Source: Prevotellaceae bacterium (GTDB taxonomy: Bacteria; Bacteroidota; Bacteroidia; Bacteroidales; Bacteroidaceae). Taken from it: 64,000 nucleotides of DNA. The notes below the pieces were generated by a model. It searched no databases. It saw nothing but the letters and a program-made list of their open reading frames with translations, and was not told the DNA's origin. Positions 1 through 8,865 of this stretch are shown in pieces. A program made the position numbers and the translations under genes. Every line of letters starts with the position of its first letter. Position 1 is the stretch's first letter. The stretch spans positions 41,984-105,983 of the forward strand of contig JAHZGX010000033.1 of NCBI GenBank assembly GCA_019420585.1, read 5' to 3'.

Positions 1-31
1 CTTTAATTTTTATAGTTTTTATGATTACATG

Positions 32-973
32 CTAATCTACGTTTTCCTCTTTCAGGGTGAACTCCATCAGTTGCTGCCATGTGCCATTGAAGATATTGCA
101 GTCCACCTTTCCTCGTATTCCTGACACTCTTCCGCAGTCAGTATGTTGCCACATAATCCATGAGCCTTTATATTCCAATTTGTCCACATAGTAATGTGCT
201 ATCCAATAGGGATATTGCTGGAAGATGGAGTCGTTCAGATAATCCATTTTGAATTTGTAGCCTGTATAGAGTATCGGTTTGACGTGATATTTGGATTCCA
301 CTGCGTCAAGCCATATCTTGACATCTCGCTGGAGTTGTGCAGGAGTCAGGTTTCCCATCTTTTCCACGTCAAGCACGGGGGGGAGATCACCTGGCTCCAA
401 ATGCACTTGACGCAGGAAGAATTTTGCTTGTTGACGCGCATCTGCCCCAGGAACAAAAAAGTGATAAGCACCTCGTACAAAGTCGTTTCGCTTAGCCTCA
501 TAGAAATTCTCGTTGAAGTTATCGTCCATGAGTGTTGTTCCCTCTGTGGCCTTGATGATGATGAAGCGCACCGGGTCGTTATTCATTGAAGCATTGCGGA
601 GATGCTCCCATTGTATGGATGACTGGTAGTGGCTTATGTCTATCCCTCTCACATGATAGCCTTCGGGATACACCATCTCACCGTACATTGCTTTCCACCG
701 GAAACTGAAGGGACCGACAAAGAAATTGTAGAACATCCCTACATAGGCTCCTCCAACAAGCAGAATCCCCAACCATACCGGCCAGGAACGCAGAGACCAT
801 CTGTGCTTGCTTTTTCCTCTCCTGTGCACCTTCTTTCGGTTTCGCCCGTCTCTCCCTTGGCTCTTTCTTGAGGCGGTATAGCGTGTGCCACCGGCAGATG
901 AAGATTTCCTTCGTGAAGTTGCCTTTGGGCCGTCCATCTTATACGTGAATGTCTCTTGTTGATTGTTCCCCAA
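32..973 (-). CDS. GH25 family muramidase (lysozyme), membrane-anchored
   Basis: Predicted to hydrolyse the MurNAc-GlcNAc bond of peptidoglycan. The 313-residue product has a very basic N-terminus (about residues 20-60), one membrane segment (about 64-87, WPVWLGILLVGGAYVGMFYN) and then a GH25 barrel. The barrel shows GIDIS (Asp112), the FIIIKATEG strand, GAYHFF and PPVLDVE (Asp202, Glu204), which carry the family's catalytic acids. The topology suggests an N-terminal anchor with the enzyme outside the inner membrane. The first ATG lies only 11 nt past the hairpin that ends the PFP gene; Met13 (position 937) is an alternative start. It could serve cell-wall turnover or antagonism; the sequence does not say which. 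Confidence 0.88.
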   Translation of the reverse strand: MGNNQQETFTYKMDGPKATSRRKSSSAGGTRYTASRKSQGRDGRNRKKVHRRGKSKHRWSLRSWPVWLGILLVGGAYVGMFYNFFVGPFSFRWKAMYGEMVYPEGYHVRGIDISHYQSSIQWEHLRNASMNNDPVRFIIIKATEGTTLMDDNFNENFYEAKRNDFVRGAYHFFVPGADARQQAKFFLRQVHLEPGDLPPVLDVEKMGNLTPAQLQRDVKIWLDAVESKYHVKPILYTGYKFKMDYLNDSIFQQYPYWIAHYYVDKLEYKGSWIMWQHTDCGRVSGIRGKVDCNIFNGTWQQLMEFTLKEENVD

Positions 974-983
974 TAAAAAATAA

Positions 984-1017
984 GTCCTCTCTGTGGCTAT
1001 AAAGCCACAGAGAGGAC
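984..1017 (-). terminator. Intrinsic terminator of the PFP gene
   Basis: A perfect 14-bp stem (GTCCTCTCTGTGGC with its complement) closes a 6-nt loop TATAAA. On the minus strand it is followed by a T-rich run (TTATTTTTTATT). It sits 15 nt after the PFP stop codon and just before the GH25 start. Confidence 0.85.
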
Positions 1018-1031
1018 AATGTCATAATTGT

Positions 1032-2678
1032 TTACTTCTTTTCCAGAGAAAGGGTCTTGGTGCACTGGTCACACACTTCCGTGGGTCCCCAGTACTGGAT
1101 GGGGCCGGGATATACGTAGCATGTGTTCTTGGCCCATTCTTCGCGATGTGCGGCGAAGAACTTGAAGGGTGCGCCGTCCAACTCCACCAGAGCCTTACGT
1201 ATAACGGGCTTCATGGCACCGTTTCTGCGCTCCATGTTCATCATCATGGTGATGGGCACACCACCGGCAATCCACTCTGCTGCTGGTGCTGTGGTGTTCT
1301 TGATGATGGACATATAGCCTGTCTTGCCATTGGCAATCAGGCGGCTGGCATTGTAGCCAAGGCTATAGCAGTAGTCGGCATCATAGTTGGAGGGGGCTGC
1401 GCAACGGCCTTCGTAACCGAAGAAATGGTGCTGTGCGCTGAACTTGCCATCATATTTTCCTTCTTTCTTCCATGCTGCCAGTTTGGTGGCAACCATGCGG
1501 GAAAGCAACTTCTCTGTCTCAATCAGGGATACCTGTACGTTTCCGTGGGGGTCACGATCCAGGCAGAGTTGGCGTGCCACATCAGCGGGCAGAGATTCCA
1601 AAATGGCCAGGTTCTCAGGGGCAATGCTGTTTTTCACGAAGGAAATCTGCTCCTCTGCATTGGCGAATACACGGCTCTCACCTGTGGCAGGGTCTGTCAG
1701 AACCTCGTTGAGTTCAGCAATCAGTTTCTTGATGGCAGGAATGAACTCAATCAAGCCTTCGGGAATCAGCACGGTACCAAAGTTGTTACCCTCGGCGGCG
1801 CGTGTTGCCACAATATTGGCAATGTAGGTCACCACATCGTCCAGTGACATGTTCTTCTGCTCCACTTCCTCTGACACCAGGCAGATATTGGGCTGTGTTT
1901 GCAATGCACACTCCAGTGCGATGTGTGAGGCAGAGCGTCCCATCAACTTGATGAAGTGCCAGTATTTGCGGGCACTGTTGCAATCGCGCTGGATGTTGCC
2001 AATCAACTCACTGTAGGTCTTGCAGGCTGTGTCAAAGCCGAAACTTGTCTCTATCTGGTCATTTTTCAGGTCTCCGTCAATGGTCTTGGGGCAACCGATT
2101 ACCTGCACGCCGTACTTCTTGGCTGCATAATACTCGGCCAGCACGCAAGCGTTGGTGTTTGAGTCGTCACCACCAATTATGACCAAAGCCTTGATGCCCA
2201 GTTCACGAAGTATCTTGATGCCGCTCTCAAACTGTGCTTCTTTCTCCAATTTGGTGCGTCCGGAACCAATGATGTCGAAGCCGCCAGTGTTTCTGTATTC
2301 ATCAATGAACTCATCGGTAAACTCCACATACTTATGGTCAACCAGTCCGCCGGGTCCCATCAGGAAGCCATACAACTTGCTGTTGGGATTCAGGCTCTTC
2401 ACACCATCATACAGGCCGCTAATCACGTTGTGCCCGCCAGGAGCCTGTCCGCCGGAAAGGATAATACCCACGTTGAATGCTTCCATGGGCTTCTGCGTAC
2501 CTGCCTCAAAGGTGATGACGGGCATGCCATAGGTATTGGGGAACATAGCCTTTATTTCCTCCTGGTTGCCCACACTCTGAGTCGGATCACCCTCAACGGC
2601 CACCACAGCCCCCTGCAGAGCCTTGGGCAGTTTGGGCTGATAGGCGGCTCTTGCCACCTGTAATGCACTTTTTACCAT
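1032..2678 (-). CDS. pfp: Diphosphate--fructose-6-phosphate 1-phosphotransferase
   Basis: Catalyses reversible phosphorylation of fructose 6-phosphate with pyrophosphate in cytoplasmic glycolysis. The 548-residue length fits the long (plant-beta/Bacteroidetes) PFP class. Visible motifs are ILSGGQAPGGHN (72-83), GGDDS (169-173; the second Asp after GGD, where ATP-PFKs have Gly, marks PPi use), PKTIDGD (197-203) and MGRS. It is monocistronic: a terminator follows directly, and a TAACTTTG promoter motif lies upstream inside a perfect inverted repeat at 2707-2727. Confidence 0.95.
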   Translation of the reverse strand: MVKSALQVARAAYQPKLPKALQGAVVAVEGDPTQSVGNQEEIKAMFPNTYGMPVITFEAGTQKPMEAFNVGIILSGGQAPGGHNVISGLYDGVKSLNPNSKLYGFLMGPGGLVDHKYVEFTDEFIDEYRNTGGFDIIGSGRTKLEKEAQFESGIKILRELGIKALVIIGGDDSNTNACVLAEYYAAKKYGVQVIGCPKTIDGDLKNDQIETSFGFDTACKTYSELIGNIQRDCNSARKYWHFIKLMGRSASHIALECALQTQPNICLVSEEVEQKNMSLDDVVTYIANIVATRAAEGNNFGTVLIPEGLIEFIPAIKKLIAELNEVLTDPATGESRVFANAEEQISFVKNSIAPENLAILESLPADVARQLCLDRDPHGNVQVSLIETEKLLSRMVATKLAAWKKEGKYDGKFSAQHHFFGYEGRCAAPSNYDADYCYSLGYNASRLIANGKTGYMSIIKNTTAPAAEWIAGGVPITMMMNMERRNGAMKPVIRKALVELDGAPFKFFAAHREEWAKNTCYVYPGPIQYWGPTEVCDQCTKTLSLEKK

Positions 2679-2706
2679 ATAAATATTAGAACTAATTAAA
2701 TGTGTA

Positions 2707-2727
2707 TAACTTTGCCATGCAAAGTTA
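2707..2727. promoter_or_regulatory. Inverted repeat carrying two opposed -7 promoter motifs
   Basis: TAACTTTGC-CAT-GCAAAGTTA is a perfect 9-bp inverted repeat with a 3-nt centre. Each arm equals the Bacteroidetes -7 consensus TAnnTTTG. The minus-strand copy lies about 40 nt before the PFP start codon and is the likely PFP promoter; no good -33 TTTG is at the usual distance. Confidence 0.5.
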
Positions 2728-2780
2728 CGACAAATTATCCATAAAGGCCTACTAGCAGCACGTTTTAGTGATACGTTTCC

Positions 2781-4022
2781 TCAGTCAAAGCGTATGCTGC
2801 GTGCAGGATGTATGGAAGAGATGATGCAGCTGGGAAGAAGCAGTGCCAGCACGCTGGCAACAAGTGTGAAAAGATTCACCAAAAAGAAGTGGAACCAGCA
2901 GAAGAGTACCGGAACGGAGTCTACATAATAAATGTCTGGATCTAGATGAACCATTCCCGTATAATGCTGGATGGCAAGAAGTGCAAATGCCAGAAGGTTG
3001 CCGAAGAGCATGCCGCGGAGTACGATGAAGACGGCATAATGCAAAAACAGTTGGCGCATCTCGCCATTAGTGGCTCCCATGGCTTTCATGACTCCGATGA
3101 AATTGGTACGCTCCAATATGATAATGAGCAGGCCGCTGATCATGGTGAAGCCTGCCACGCAGGTCATGAGTATGAGGATTACCCACACATCAAGGTCAAG
3201 CAGGTGAAGCCAAGCAAATACGTGTGGATAGAGTTCACGTATGGTCATGGAGGTGTACTGCGCTCCGTAAGCATCCTGCCGTTTGTTGATGTTCCTTACA
3301 ATTCGTCCGCTCACTTCATACAGGCGGTTGAAATCGTCAGTCAACACCTCTGCTCCGGAGAACTGGTCGGAATCCCAGCCCAGCAGTGCATGCACCGTGT
3401 GCAGGTCTGTGAATGCTATCTGGCTGTCGAAGTCTGTCAGGTGAGTGCTGTAGATGCCACTCACATGAAAGCGCCGTGCCCTGACTGTCTTCTCAAAGAA
3501 GTAGGCATAGACTGAGGAGCCCACTTTGAGATGCAGTTGCTGTGCCAATTGTTGAGAGATGAGCAGGCTGCCCGATGACGCGGAGTCACTCAAGTGGGGA
3601 ATTTCACCGTCCACAAGGTGCTCGGCTAGGAATCTTGTGTCATACTCCTGCCCCACTCCCCGGAACACCACTCCCCGGAACGAGTCGTCAGTCTTCAGCA
3701 TGCCGGGCTTTAGGCAGAACCGTTGCACGTGACTTACACCCGGGATGCGGCTTATGCGCTCCATCAGTGGTTTGTCCACCACAATGGGCTTCATCTCCTC
3801 GGCACCGAGGCTTTCATAACTGAACACCTGTATGTGTGCGCCAAAGCCCAGCAACTTTGCCTGCACTTCTTTCTGGAATCCCAGTGCCACGGACACGCTT
3901 ATGAGCATGACGGCCACACCGATGGCTACACCAAGAGTGGATATGCTGATGGCCGGGCGCGACACTTTACCCGCATCCTCTTGGTGCGAGAACATCCGCC
4001 TGGCCATCATCCATGTGTACAT
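2781..4022 (-). CDS. LolC/LolE-type (MacB/FtsX) ABC transporter permease
   Basis: Inner-membrane permease of the FtsX/MacB superfamily, the group that contains the lipoprotein-releasing LolC/LolE proteins. It has an N-terminal membrane segment (about 26-48), a large periplasmic MacB-PCD-like domain (about 50-270) and three C-terminal membrane segments, the usual 1+3 topology. The N-terminus (residues 1-10, MYTWMMARRM) is typical of the Bacteroidetes family. No ATPase partner lies in the window. It lies 31 nt downstream of the aminotransferase gene and is probably cotranscribed with it. Lipoprotein release is inferred from the family only. Confidence 0.85.
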   Translation of the reverse strand: MYTWMMARRMFSHQEDAGKVSRPAISISTLGVAIGVAVMLISVSVALGFQKEVQAKLLGFGAHIQVFSYESLGAEEMKPIVVDKPLMERISRIPGVSHVQRFCLKPGMLKTDDSFRGVVFRGVGQEYDTRFLAEHLVDGEIPHLSDSASSGSLLISQQLAQQLHLKVGSSVYAYFFEKTVRARRFHVSGIYSTHLTDFDSQIAFTDLHTVHALLGWDSDQFSGAEVLTDDFNRLYEVSGRIVRNINKRQDAYGAQYTSMTIRELYPHVFAWLHLLDLDVWVILILMTCVAGFTMISGLLIIILERTNFIGVMKAMGATNGEMRQLFLHYAVFIVLRGMLFGNLLAFALLAIQHYTGMVHLDPDIYYVDSVPVLFCWFHFFLVNLFTLVASVLALLLPSCIISSIHPARSIRFD

Positions 4023-4053
4023 GCTATGCGTTGCTGAATTCTTCTTAATGTAC

Positions 4054-5253
4054 TTATCTTATGGTGCCAGGATATGCCTCCAATGCCTTTTGCAGTACAA
4101 ACAGGGCACGGGTGAGGTCTTCCTTCTTGAGCACATAGGCAAGTCGTACTTGGTCACGCCCGGCACCTGGAGTGGTGTAGAAGCCTGCGGCCGGAGCCAT
4201 CATGACGGTCTCGCCTTCATACTGAAAGTCACTCAGGCACCATGCACAGAACTTCTCTGCATCATCCACCGGCAATTTGGCCACCGTGTAAAATGCTCCC
4301 ATGGGTATGGGACTGTACACTCCGGGAATTCTGTTCAGGCCGTCAATCAAGCATTTCCTCCTTTCAACATACTCGTCATATACTTCACGCCCATATTCCT
4401 CTGGTTCTTCCAGGCTGGCTTCTGCTGCAATCTGACCTATCAGAGGCGGGCTGAGTCGAGCCTGGCAGAATTTCATCACGGCCTGGCGTACTTGTGGATT
4501 CTTGGTTATCAAGGCACCTATGCGGATGCCGCACTCGCTGTATCGCTTGCTCACGGAATCTATCAGCACCACGTTCTGCTCAATTCCTTCCAGGTGGCAG
4601 GCACTGATGTAGGGACTCCCGGTGTAGATAAACTCACGGTACACTTCGTCTGAGAAGAGATATAGGTCATATTTCTTCACCAGGTCACGTATCTGGTTCA
4701 TCTCCCTGCGGGTGTATAGGTAACCTGTGGGATTGTTTGGATTGCAGATAAGGATTGCCCTGGTACGTTCATTGATGAGTTGCTCAAACTTCTCCACTTT
4801 AGGCAGGGAAAATCCTTCATCAATGGTTGTGGCGATTGTTCGGATGACTGCTCCGGCAGATATGGCAAAGGCCATGTAGTTTGCATAGGCAGGTTCCGGT
4901 ACGATAATCTCGTCACCGGGGTTCAGGCAAGCCAGGAAGGAGAACAGTACAGCCTCGGAACCTCCGCTGGTGATGATGATGTCATCGGGGCTTAGGTTGA
5001 TGTTGTACTTGGCATAGTACTTCACCAATTTTGTCCTGTAACTCAGATAACCCTGGCTGGGGCTGTATTCCAGTATCTTCCTGTCAATGTTCTTGATGGC
5101 ATCAAGTGCCGCTCGTGGAGTTGGCAGGTCGGGCTGTCCGATATTCAGATGATACACGTGTACTCCTCTTTGTTTGGCTTCATAGGCCAAGGGAGAGAGT
5201 TTCCTGATGGGTGACTCCGGCATCTGCGTACCTCGCAAGGAGATTTCTGGCAT
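4054..5253 (-). CDS. PLP-dependent aminotransferase, class I/II
   Basis: Cytoplasmic fold-type I aminotransferase of 399 residues. Visible are SGGSEA (96-101), NPNNPTG (171-177), SDEVYREF (201-208) and the PLP lysine in DSVSKRYSECGIRIG (Lys236). The DSVSKRYSxCGxRIG form with a cysteine is common in Bacteroidetes aspartate/aromatic-type aminotransferases. The substrate cannot be read from the sequence. It is the first gene of a two-gene unit with the LolC/E-type permease. A CAAAGATA (TATCTTTG) -7-like box lies upstream at 5356-5363. Confidence 0.88.
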   Translation of the reverse strand: MPEISLRGTQMPESPIRKLSPLAYEAKQRGVHVYHLNIGQPDLPTPRAALDAIKNIDRKILEYSPSQGYLSYRTKLVKYYAKYNINLSPDDIIITSGGSEAVLFSFLACLNPGDEIIVPEPAYANYMAFAISAGAVIRTIATTIDEGFSLPKVEKFEQLINERTRAILICNPNNPTGYLYTRREMNQIRDLVKKYDLYLFSDEVYREFIYTGSPYISACHLEGIEQNVVLIDSVSKRYSECGIRIGALITKNPQVRQAVMKFCQARLSPPLIGQIAAEASLEEPEEYGREVYDEYVERRKCLIDGLNRIPGVYSPIPMGAFYTVAKLPVDDAEKFCAWCLSDFQYEGETVMMAPAAGFYTTPGAGRDQVRLAYVLKKEDLTRALFVLQKALEAYPGTIR

Positions 5254-5593
5254 TGTCTTGCTTATCTATGTGTGTATGTTTTGACTTGATTGGAAAGCGG
5301 AAGCCTTTTGCATTTTCCCGGCAAGGGGATTATTTTGGTTACCGCTTCGGAAATGCAAAGATACGACAAAAGCGTAAGATACACACCTCTACTTGGCTAT
5401 TTGTTTCCTTGCGCGTGAAGACGCTGTCTGCCGTGCCGCAGACGTGCTACTGGAATTTCCAGGACGGCATCCTACACATTATATATATATGGTGCCATCA
5501 GTTTTATATCCCTTATATGCAAGCCATCCTCCTTGCCAGCCGGGAAACACAGGCTGGCAAGGAGGATGCTGTCAATGAAGGGCAGGAATTGCC
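5254..5593. other. Intergenic region between aminotransferase and TrpB2 genes
   Basis: About 340 nt without a convincing gene. It holds a -7-like box for the aminotransferase (5356-5363) and the TrpB2 terminator hairpin (5525-5568). The long plus-strand reading frame here runs into trpB antisense and has no coding features. Confidence 0.6.
5525..5568 (-). terminator. Terminator hairpin after trpB2
   Basis: A perfect 17-bp stem (CATCCTCCTTGCCAGCC with its complement) has a 10-nt loop and lies 25 nt after the trpB2 stop. No strong U-run follows on the minus strand, so it may be a processing or Rho-assisted end. Confidence 0.7.
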
Positions 5594-6991
5594 TTATACG
5601 TATTTCTCTATGTTGTCAAGGTTGTTTTTTACGTCCTCATCCGTAAATTCAAAGTTTTGAAGCGAGCCTGACAAGTATTGGTCATAGGCTGTCATGTCGA
5701 TGAGGCCGTGGCCTGACAGATTGAAGAGGATGACTCTCTCCTCGCCTGTCTCCTTGCATTTCTTGGCCTCATTGACAGCAGCAGCGATGGCATGACAACT
5801 TTCCGGAGCAGGGATGATACCTTCGGCACGTGCGAATAGCATGCCTGCATCGAAGGAGTCAAGTTGCTTGATGTCTGTGGCTTCCATCAGTCCGTCCTTC
5901 AGTAATTGGCTCACGATGACACCTGCGCCGTGATAGCGTAGTCCGCCTGCGTGGATGTTGGCGGGCATGAAGTTGTGTCCCAGGGTATACATGGGCAGCA
6001 GCGGCGTGTAACCTGCCACATCGCCAAAGTCGTATTGGAACACTCCGTGGGTCAGTTTGGGGCAACTGGCGGGTTCGGCGGCCACGAATCTCGTTTGCTT
6101 GCCTTCCAGTATGTTGTGCCTCATGAACGGGAAGGATATGCCTCCGAAGTTAGAGCCGCCTCCGAAACAGCCGATAACCACATCAGGATATTCGCCGGCT
6201 TTCTGCATCTGCTTTTCTGCTTCCAGGCCTATGATGGTCTGGTGAAGAGTCACGTGGCTCAGCACGGAACCGAGCGTATACTTACAGTTGGGGGTGTTCA
6301 TGGCCAGTTCTATGGCCTCTGATATGGCAGTTCCCAGCGAACCTTGGTTGTTGGGATCCTTGGTCAGAATGTCCTTTCCCGCACGGGTAGACATGGAGGG
6401 GGAGGCTGTCACCTGTGCTCCGTAAGTCTGCATGATGCTGCGGCGATAGGGTTTCTGGTTATAGGAAATCTTCACCTGGTACACTGCAGCCTCCAGGCCG
6501 AATACTTTGGCGGCGTAACTGAGCGCCGCGCCCCATTGGCCGGCACCGGTCTCCGTGGTGACGTTGGTCACTCCCTGCTTCTTGCAGTAGTAGGCTTGTG
6601 CCAAGGCGGAGTTCAGTTTGTGTGACCCTACTGGACTTACGCTCTCGTTCTTGAAGTAGATGTGTGCGGGGGTGCCCAATGCTTCTTCCAGTCCGTAGGC
6701 GCGTACCAGCGGTGTGGAACGGTAATATTTGTACATGTCCCTTACCTCTTCGGGGATGTCTATCCACGCGTGTGTCTGATCCAGTTCCTGCTTTGCCAGT
6801 TCTTCGGCAAAGATGGGATACAGATCTTCTGCCTTGAGCGGCTGCTTGGTGGCGGGGTTCAGGGGAGGCATAGGCTTGTTCACCATGTCTGCCTGTATGT
6901 TGTACCACTGTGTGGGAATTTCTTCTTCTGTCAAGAAATAACGTTTTTGCTTTGTGCTCATTGTTATTTGCGGTTTGATTTGTATTGGCAT
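5594..6991 (-). CDS. trpB: TrpB2-type tryptophan synthase beta chain
   Basis: PLP enzyme joining indole and serine to make tryptophan. At 465 residues it has the longer TrpB2 form. The PLP lysine is in VGSHKLNSA (Lys125), and ETGAGQWGAAL and GCFGGGSNFGG (phosphate-binding loop) are present. TrpB2 proteins often act without TrpA, and no trp genes are nearby, so it may salvage indole; that is inference from the family. The family's usual N-terminus aligns better with the internal ATG at 6961 (MSTKQKRYFLTEEE) than with the first ATG used here. A TAAATTTG box lies at 7011-7018. Confidence 0.92.
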   Translation of the reverse strand: MPIQIKPQITMSTKQKRYFLTEEEIPTQWYNIQADMVNKPMPPLNPATKQPLKAEDLYPIFAEELAKQELDQTHAWIDIPEEVRDMYKYYRSTPLVRAYGLEEALGTPAHIYFKNESVSPVGSHKLNSALAQAYYCKKQGVTNVTTETGAGQWGAALSYAAKVFGLEAAVYQVKISYNQKPYRRSIMQTYGAQVTASPSMSTRAGKDILTKDPNNQGSLGTAISEAIELAMNTPNCKYTLGSVLSHVTLHQTIIGLEAEKQMQKAGEYPDVVIGCFGGGSNFGGISFPFMRHNILEGKQTRFVAAEPASCPKLTHGVFQYDFGDVAGYTPLLPMYTLGHNFMPANIHAGGLRYHGAGVIVSQLLKDGLMEATDIKQLDSFDAGMLFARAEGIIPAPESCHAIAAAVNEAKKCKETGEERVILFNLSGHGLIDMTAYDQYLSGSLQNFEFTDEDVKNNLDNIEKYV

Positions 6992-7142
6992 ATATTAACG
7001 TTTTCAATTACAAATTTACGGATTTATAAGCAAACAGTGGCAGAAAGTATAAAGAATAAAGTCCGTTGGCGTGCAATTCTCTCACCCCCTCCCTCTCTCT
7101 GCTGGTACCTGTATGTTTGTCATTATACATTATTATAAATGA

Positions 7143-7176
7143 AGAGAGCCACCCGACTGCGGTCAGATGGCTCTCT
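7143..7176 (-). terminator. Hairpin after gapA
   Basis: AGAGAGCCA pairs with TGGCTCTCT (9 bp), extended by an inner GAC/GTC, 36 nt after the gapA stop on the minus strand. Confidence 0.65.
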
Positions 7177-7211
7177 GTGATGTTTGGCTTTCGCCGGCGA
7201 ATGCTAGTTGA

Positions 7212-8225
7212 TTAGCCGTTCACCTTCTTCATGTGGGCGATGAGTTCCAGCACCTTGTTAGAGTAGCCGATCTCATTGTCATACCAGCTCACAACCTTCA
7301 CGAAGGTGTCGGTCAGAGCGATACCTGCCTTTGCATCGAAGATAGAAGTCAGGGTGCAACCCAGGAAGTCGCTAGATACCACTGCGTCTTCGGTGTAGCC
7401 CAGAACACCCTTCAACTCACCCTCGCTTGCCTCTTTCATGGCAGCGCAAATCTCCTCGTACTTGGCGGGCTTCTTCAAGTTAACGGTCAGGTCAACCACT
7501 GATACGTCCAAAGTGGGGACGCGCATAGACATACCTGTCAGTTTGCCGTTCAGTTCGGGGATAACCTTACCCACAGCCTTAGCAGCACCTGTAGAAGAAG
7601 GAATGATGTTGCCAGAAGCGGCACGGCCACCACGCCAGTCCTTCAGAGAGGGACCGTCAACGGTCTTCTGAGTAGCAGTGGTAGAGTGTACGGTGGTCAT
7701 CAGACCGTCAGCAATACCGAACTTGTCGTTCAGAACCTTGGCGATAGGAGCCAGACAGTTGGTTGTGCAAGAAGCGTTAGACACGAACTTGGTGCCTTTC
7801 ACATACTTGTCAAAGTTCACGCCACATACGAACATGGGAGTTGCATCCTTTGAGGGAGCAGACATCACCACGTACTTGGCACCGGCCTGGATGTGAGCCT
7901 GAGCCTTCTCTTCGGTCAGGAACAGACCGGTAGACTCAACCACGTACTCTGCCTCAATCTCATTCCACTTCAGGTCAGCAGGATTGCGCTCTGCAGTCAC
8001 GCGGATGCTCTTGCCGTTCACAATCAGCTTGCTGTTCTCAACGTCAGCCTCGATGGTGCCGTTGAATGCGCCGTGCATGGTGTCATACTTCAGCATGTAA
8101 GCCAAGTAGTCCACGGGGCACAGGTCATTGATGCCTACGATTTCGATGTCGTCACGAGTCTGAGCGGCACGGAATACGAAACGGCCGATACGGCCGAAAC
8201 CATTAATACCTACTTTTGTTGCCAT
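7212..8225 (-). CDS. gapA: Type I glyceraldehyde-3-phosphate dehydrogenase
   Basis: Glycolytic oxidation and phosphorylation of glyceraldehyde 3-phosphate. The 337-residue product shows the Rossmann motif GINGFGRIGR (7-16), the catalytic cysteine in SNASCTTNCLAP (Cys153), the catalytic histidine in MTTVHS (His180) and the C-terminal SWYDNEIGYSNK signature. Its codons are noticeably regular, as for a highly expressed gene. It is divergent from mscL with a 210-nt shared intergenic region. A TAATTTTG -7 motif on the minus strand (about 8383-8390) and a downstream hairpin suggest a single-gene unit. Confidence 0.97.
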   Translation of the reverse strand: MATKVGINGFGRIGRFVFRAAQTRDDIEIVGINDLCPVDYLAYMLKYDTMHGAFNGTIEADVENSKLIVNGKSIRVTAERNPADLKWNEIEAEYVVESTGLFLTEEKAQAHIQAGAKYVVMSAPSKDATPMFVCGVNFDKYVKGTKFVSNASCTTNCLAPIAKVLNDKFGIADGLMTTVHSTTATQKTVDGPSLKDWRGGRAASGNIIPSSTGAAKAVGKVIPELNGKLTGMSMRVPTLDVSVVDLTVNLKKPAKYEEICAAMKEASEGELKGVLGYTEDAVVSSDFLGCTLTSIFDAKAGIALTDTFVKVVSWYDNEIGYSNKVLELIAHMKKVNG

Positions 8226-8435
8226 TTCTTTAATTTATTAATAAGGTTAGAAATAATAGCCGAATTATCCACAGTTACAATAATGAGCCGACTTGCACGC
8301 TGCAAGAAGCAAGGCGAGTAGAAGCCAAAAGTGCATATAAAGCCATCTTCTCATTAACTTTTTTCCTTTTTCTAGGCGCAAAATTACGATAATCTTTTTA
8401 ATTTCGCACCTGAATCAAAGCAAAAAAAGATAAAT

Positions 8436-8861
8436 ATGTCATTTATTCAAGACTTCAAGGAGTTTGCTCTCAAGGGCAATGTGATGGACATGGCAGTCGG
8501 TGTCATCATCGGTGGCGCATTCGGTAAGATTGTCACAAGCGTGGTCAACAACATCATCATGCCTCCAATAGGCGTGCTTACAGGCGGAATGGACTTTACT
8601 GACCTTAGGCTGGTCATCAAGGATGCCGTGAAGGAGGGCGACCAAGTGGTGAGCGAGGCTGTGACCCTCAATTACGGCATGTTCATACAGGACGTGGTGG
8701 ATTTCCTTATTATCTCGTTCTGCATATTCCTTATGGTGAAAGGCATAGCCACACTTTCTCGTAAGAAGGACAAGAAACCTGCCGAGCCGGCACCTGCTCC
8801 CGAACCTTCGGCCGAGGAGAAGTTGCTTACGGAAATACGTGATTTGCTCAAAAATAAGTAA
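8436..8861 (+). CDS. mscL: Large-conductance mechanosensitive channel
   Basis: Inner-membrane channel that opens on membrane tension to release solutes after hypo-osmotic shock. The 141 residues show the MscL N-terminus (FIQDFKEFALKGNVMDMAVG), TM1 (about 18-45) with GVIIGGAFGKIV, TM2 (about 82-104) and a charged, proline-rich linker before the C-terminal helix EEKLLTEIRDLLK. A near-consensus -7 box TAATTTCG lies at 8399-8406. The next gene starts 4 nt after the stop. Confidence 0.96.
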   Translation: MSFIQDFKEFALKGNVMDMAVGVIIGGAFGKIVTSVVNNIIMPPIGVLTGGMDFTDLRLVIKDAVKEGDQVVSEAVTLNYGMFIQDVVDFLIISFCIFLMVKGIATLSRKKDKKPAEPAPAPEPSAEEKLLTEIRDLLKNK

Positions 8862-8865
8862 AGGG

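Noticed and set aside
993..1847. 284-codon plus-strand frame
   Set aside because: It lies antisense to pfp, whose motifs are complete; no coding features of its own.
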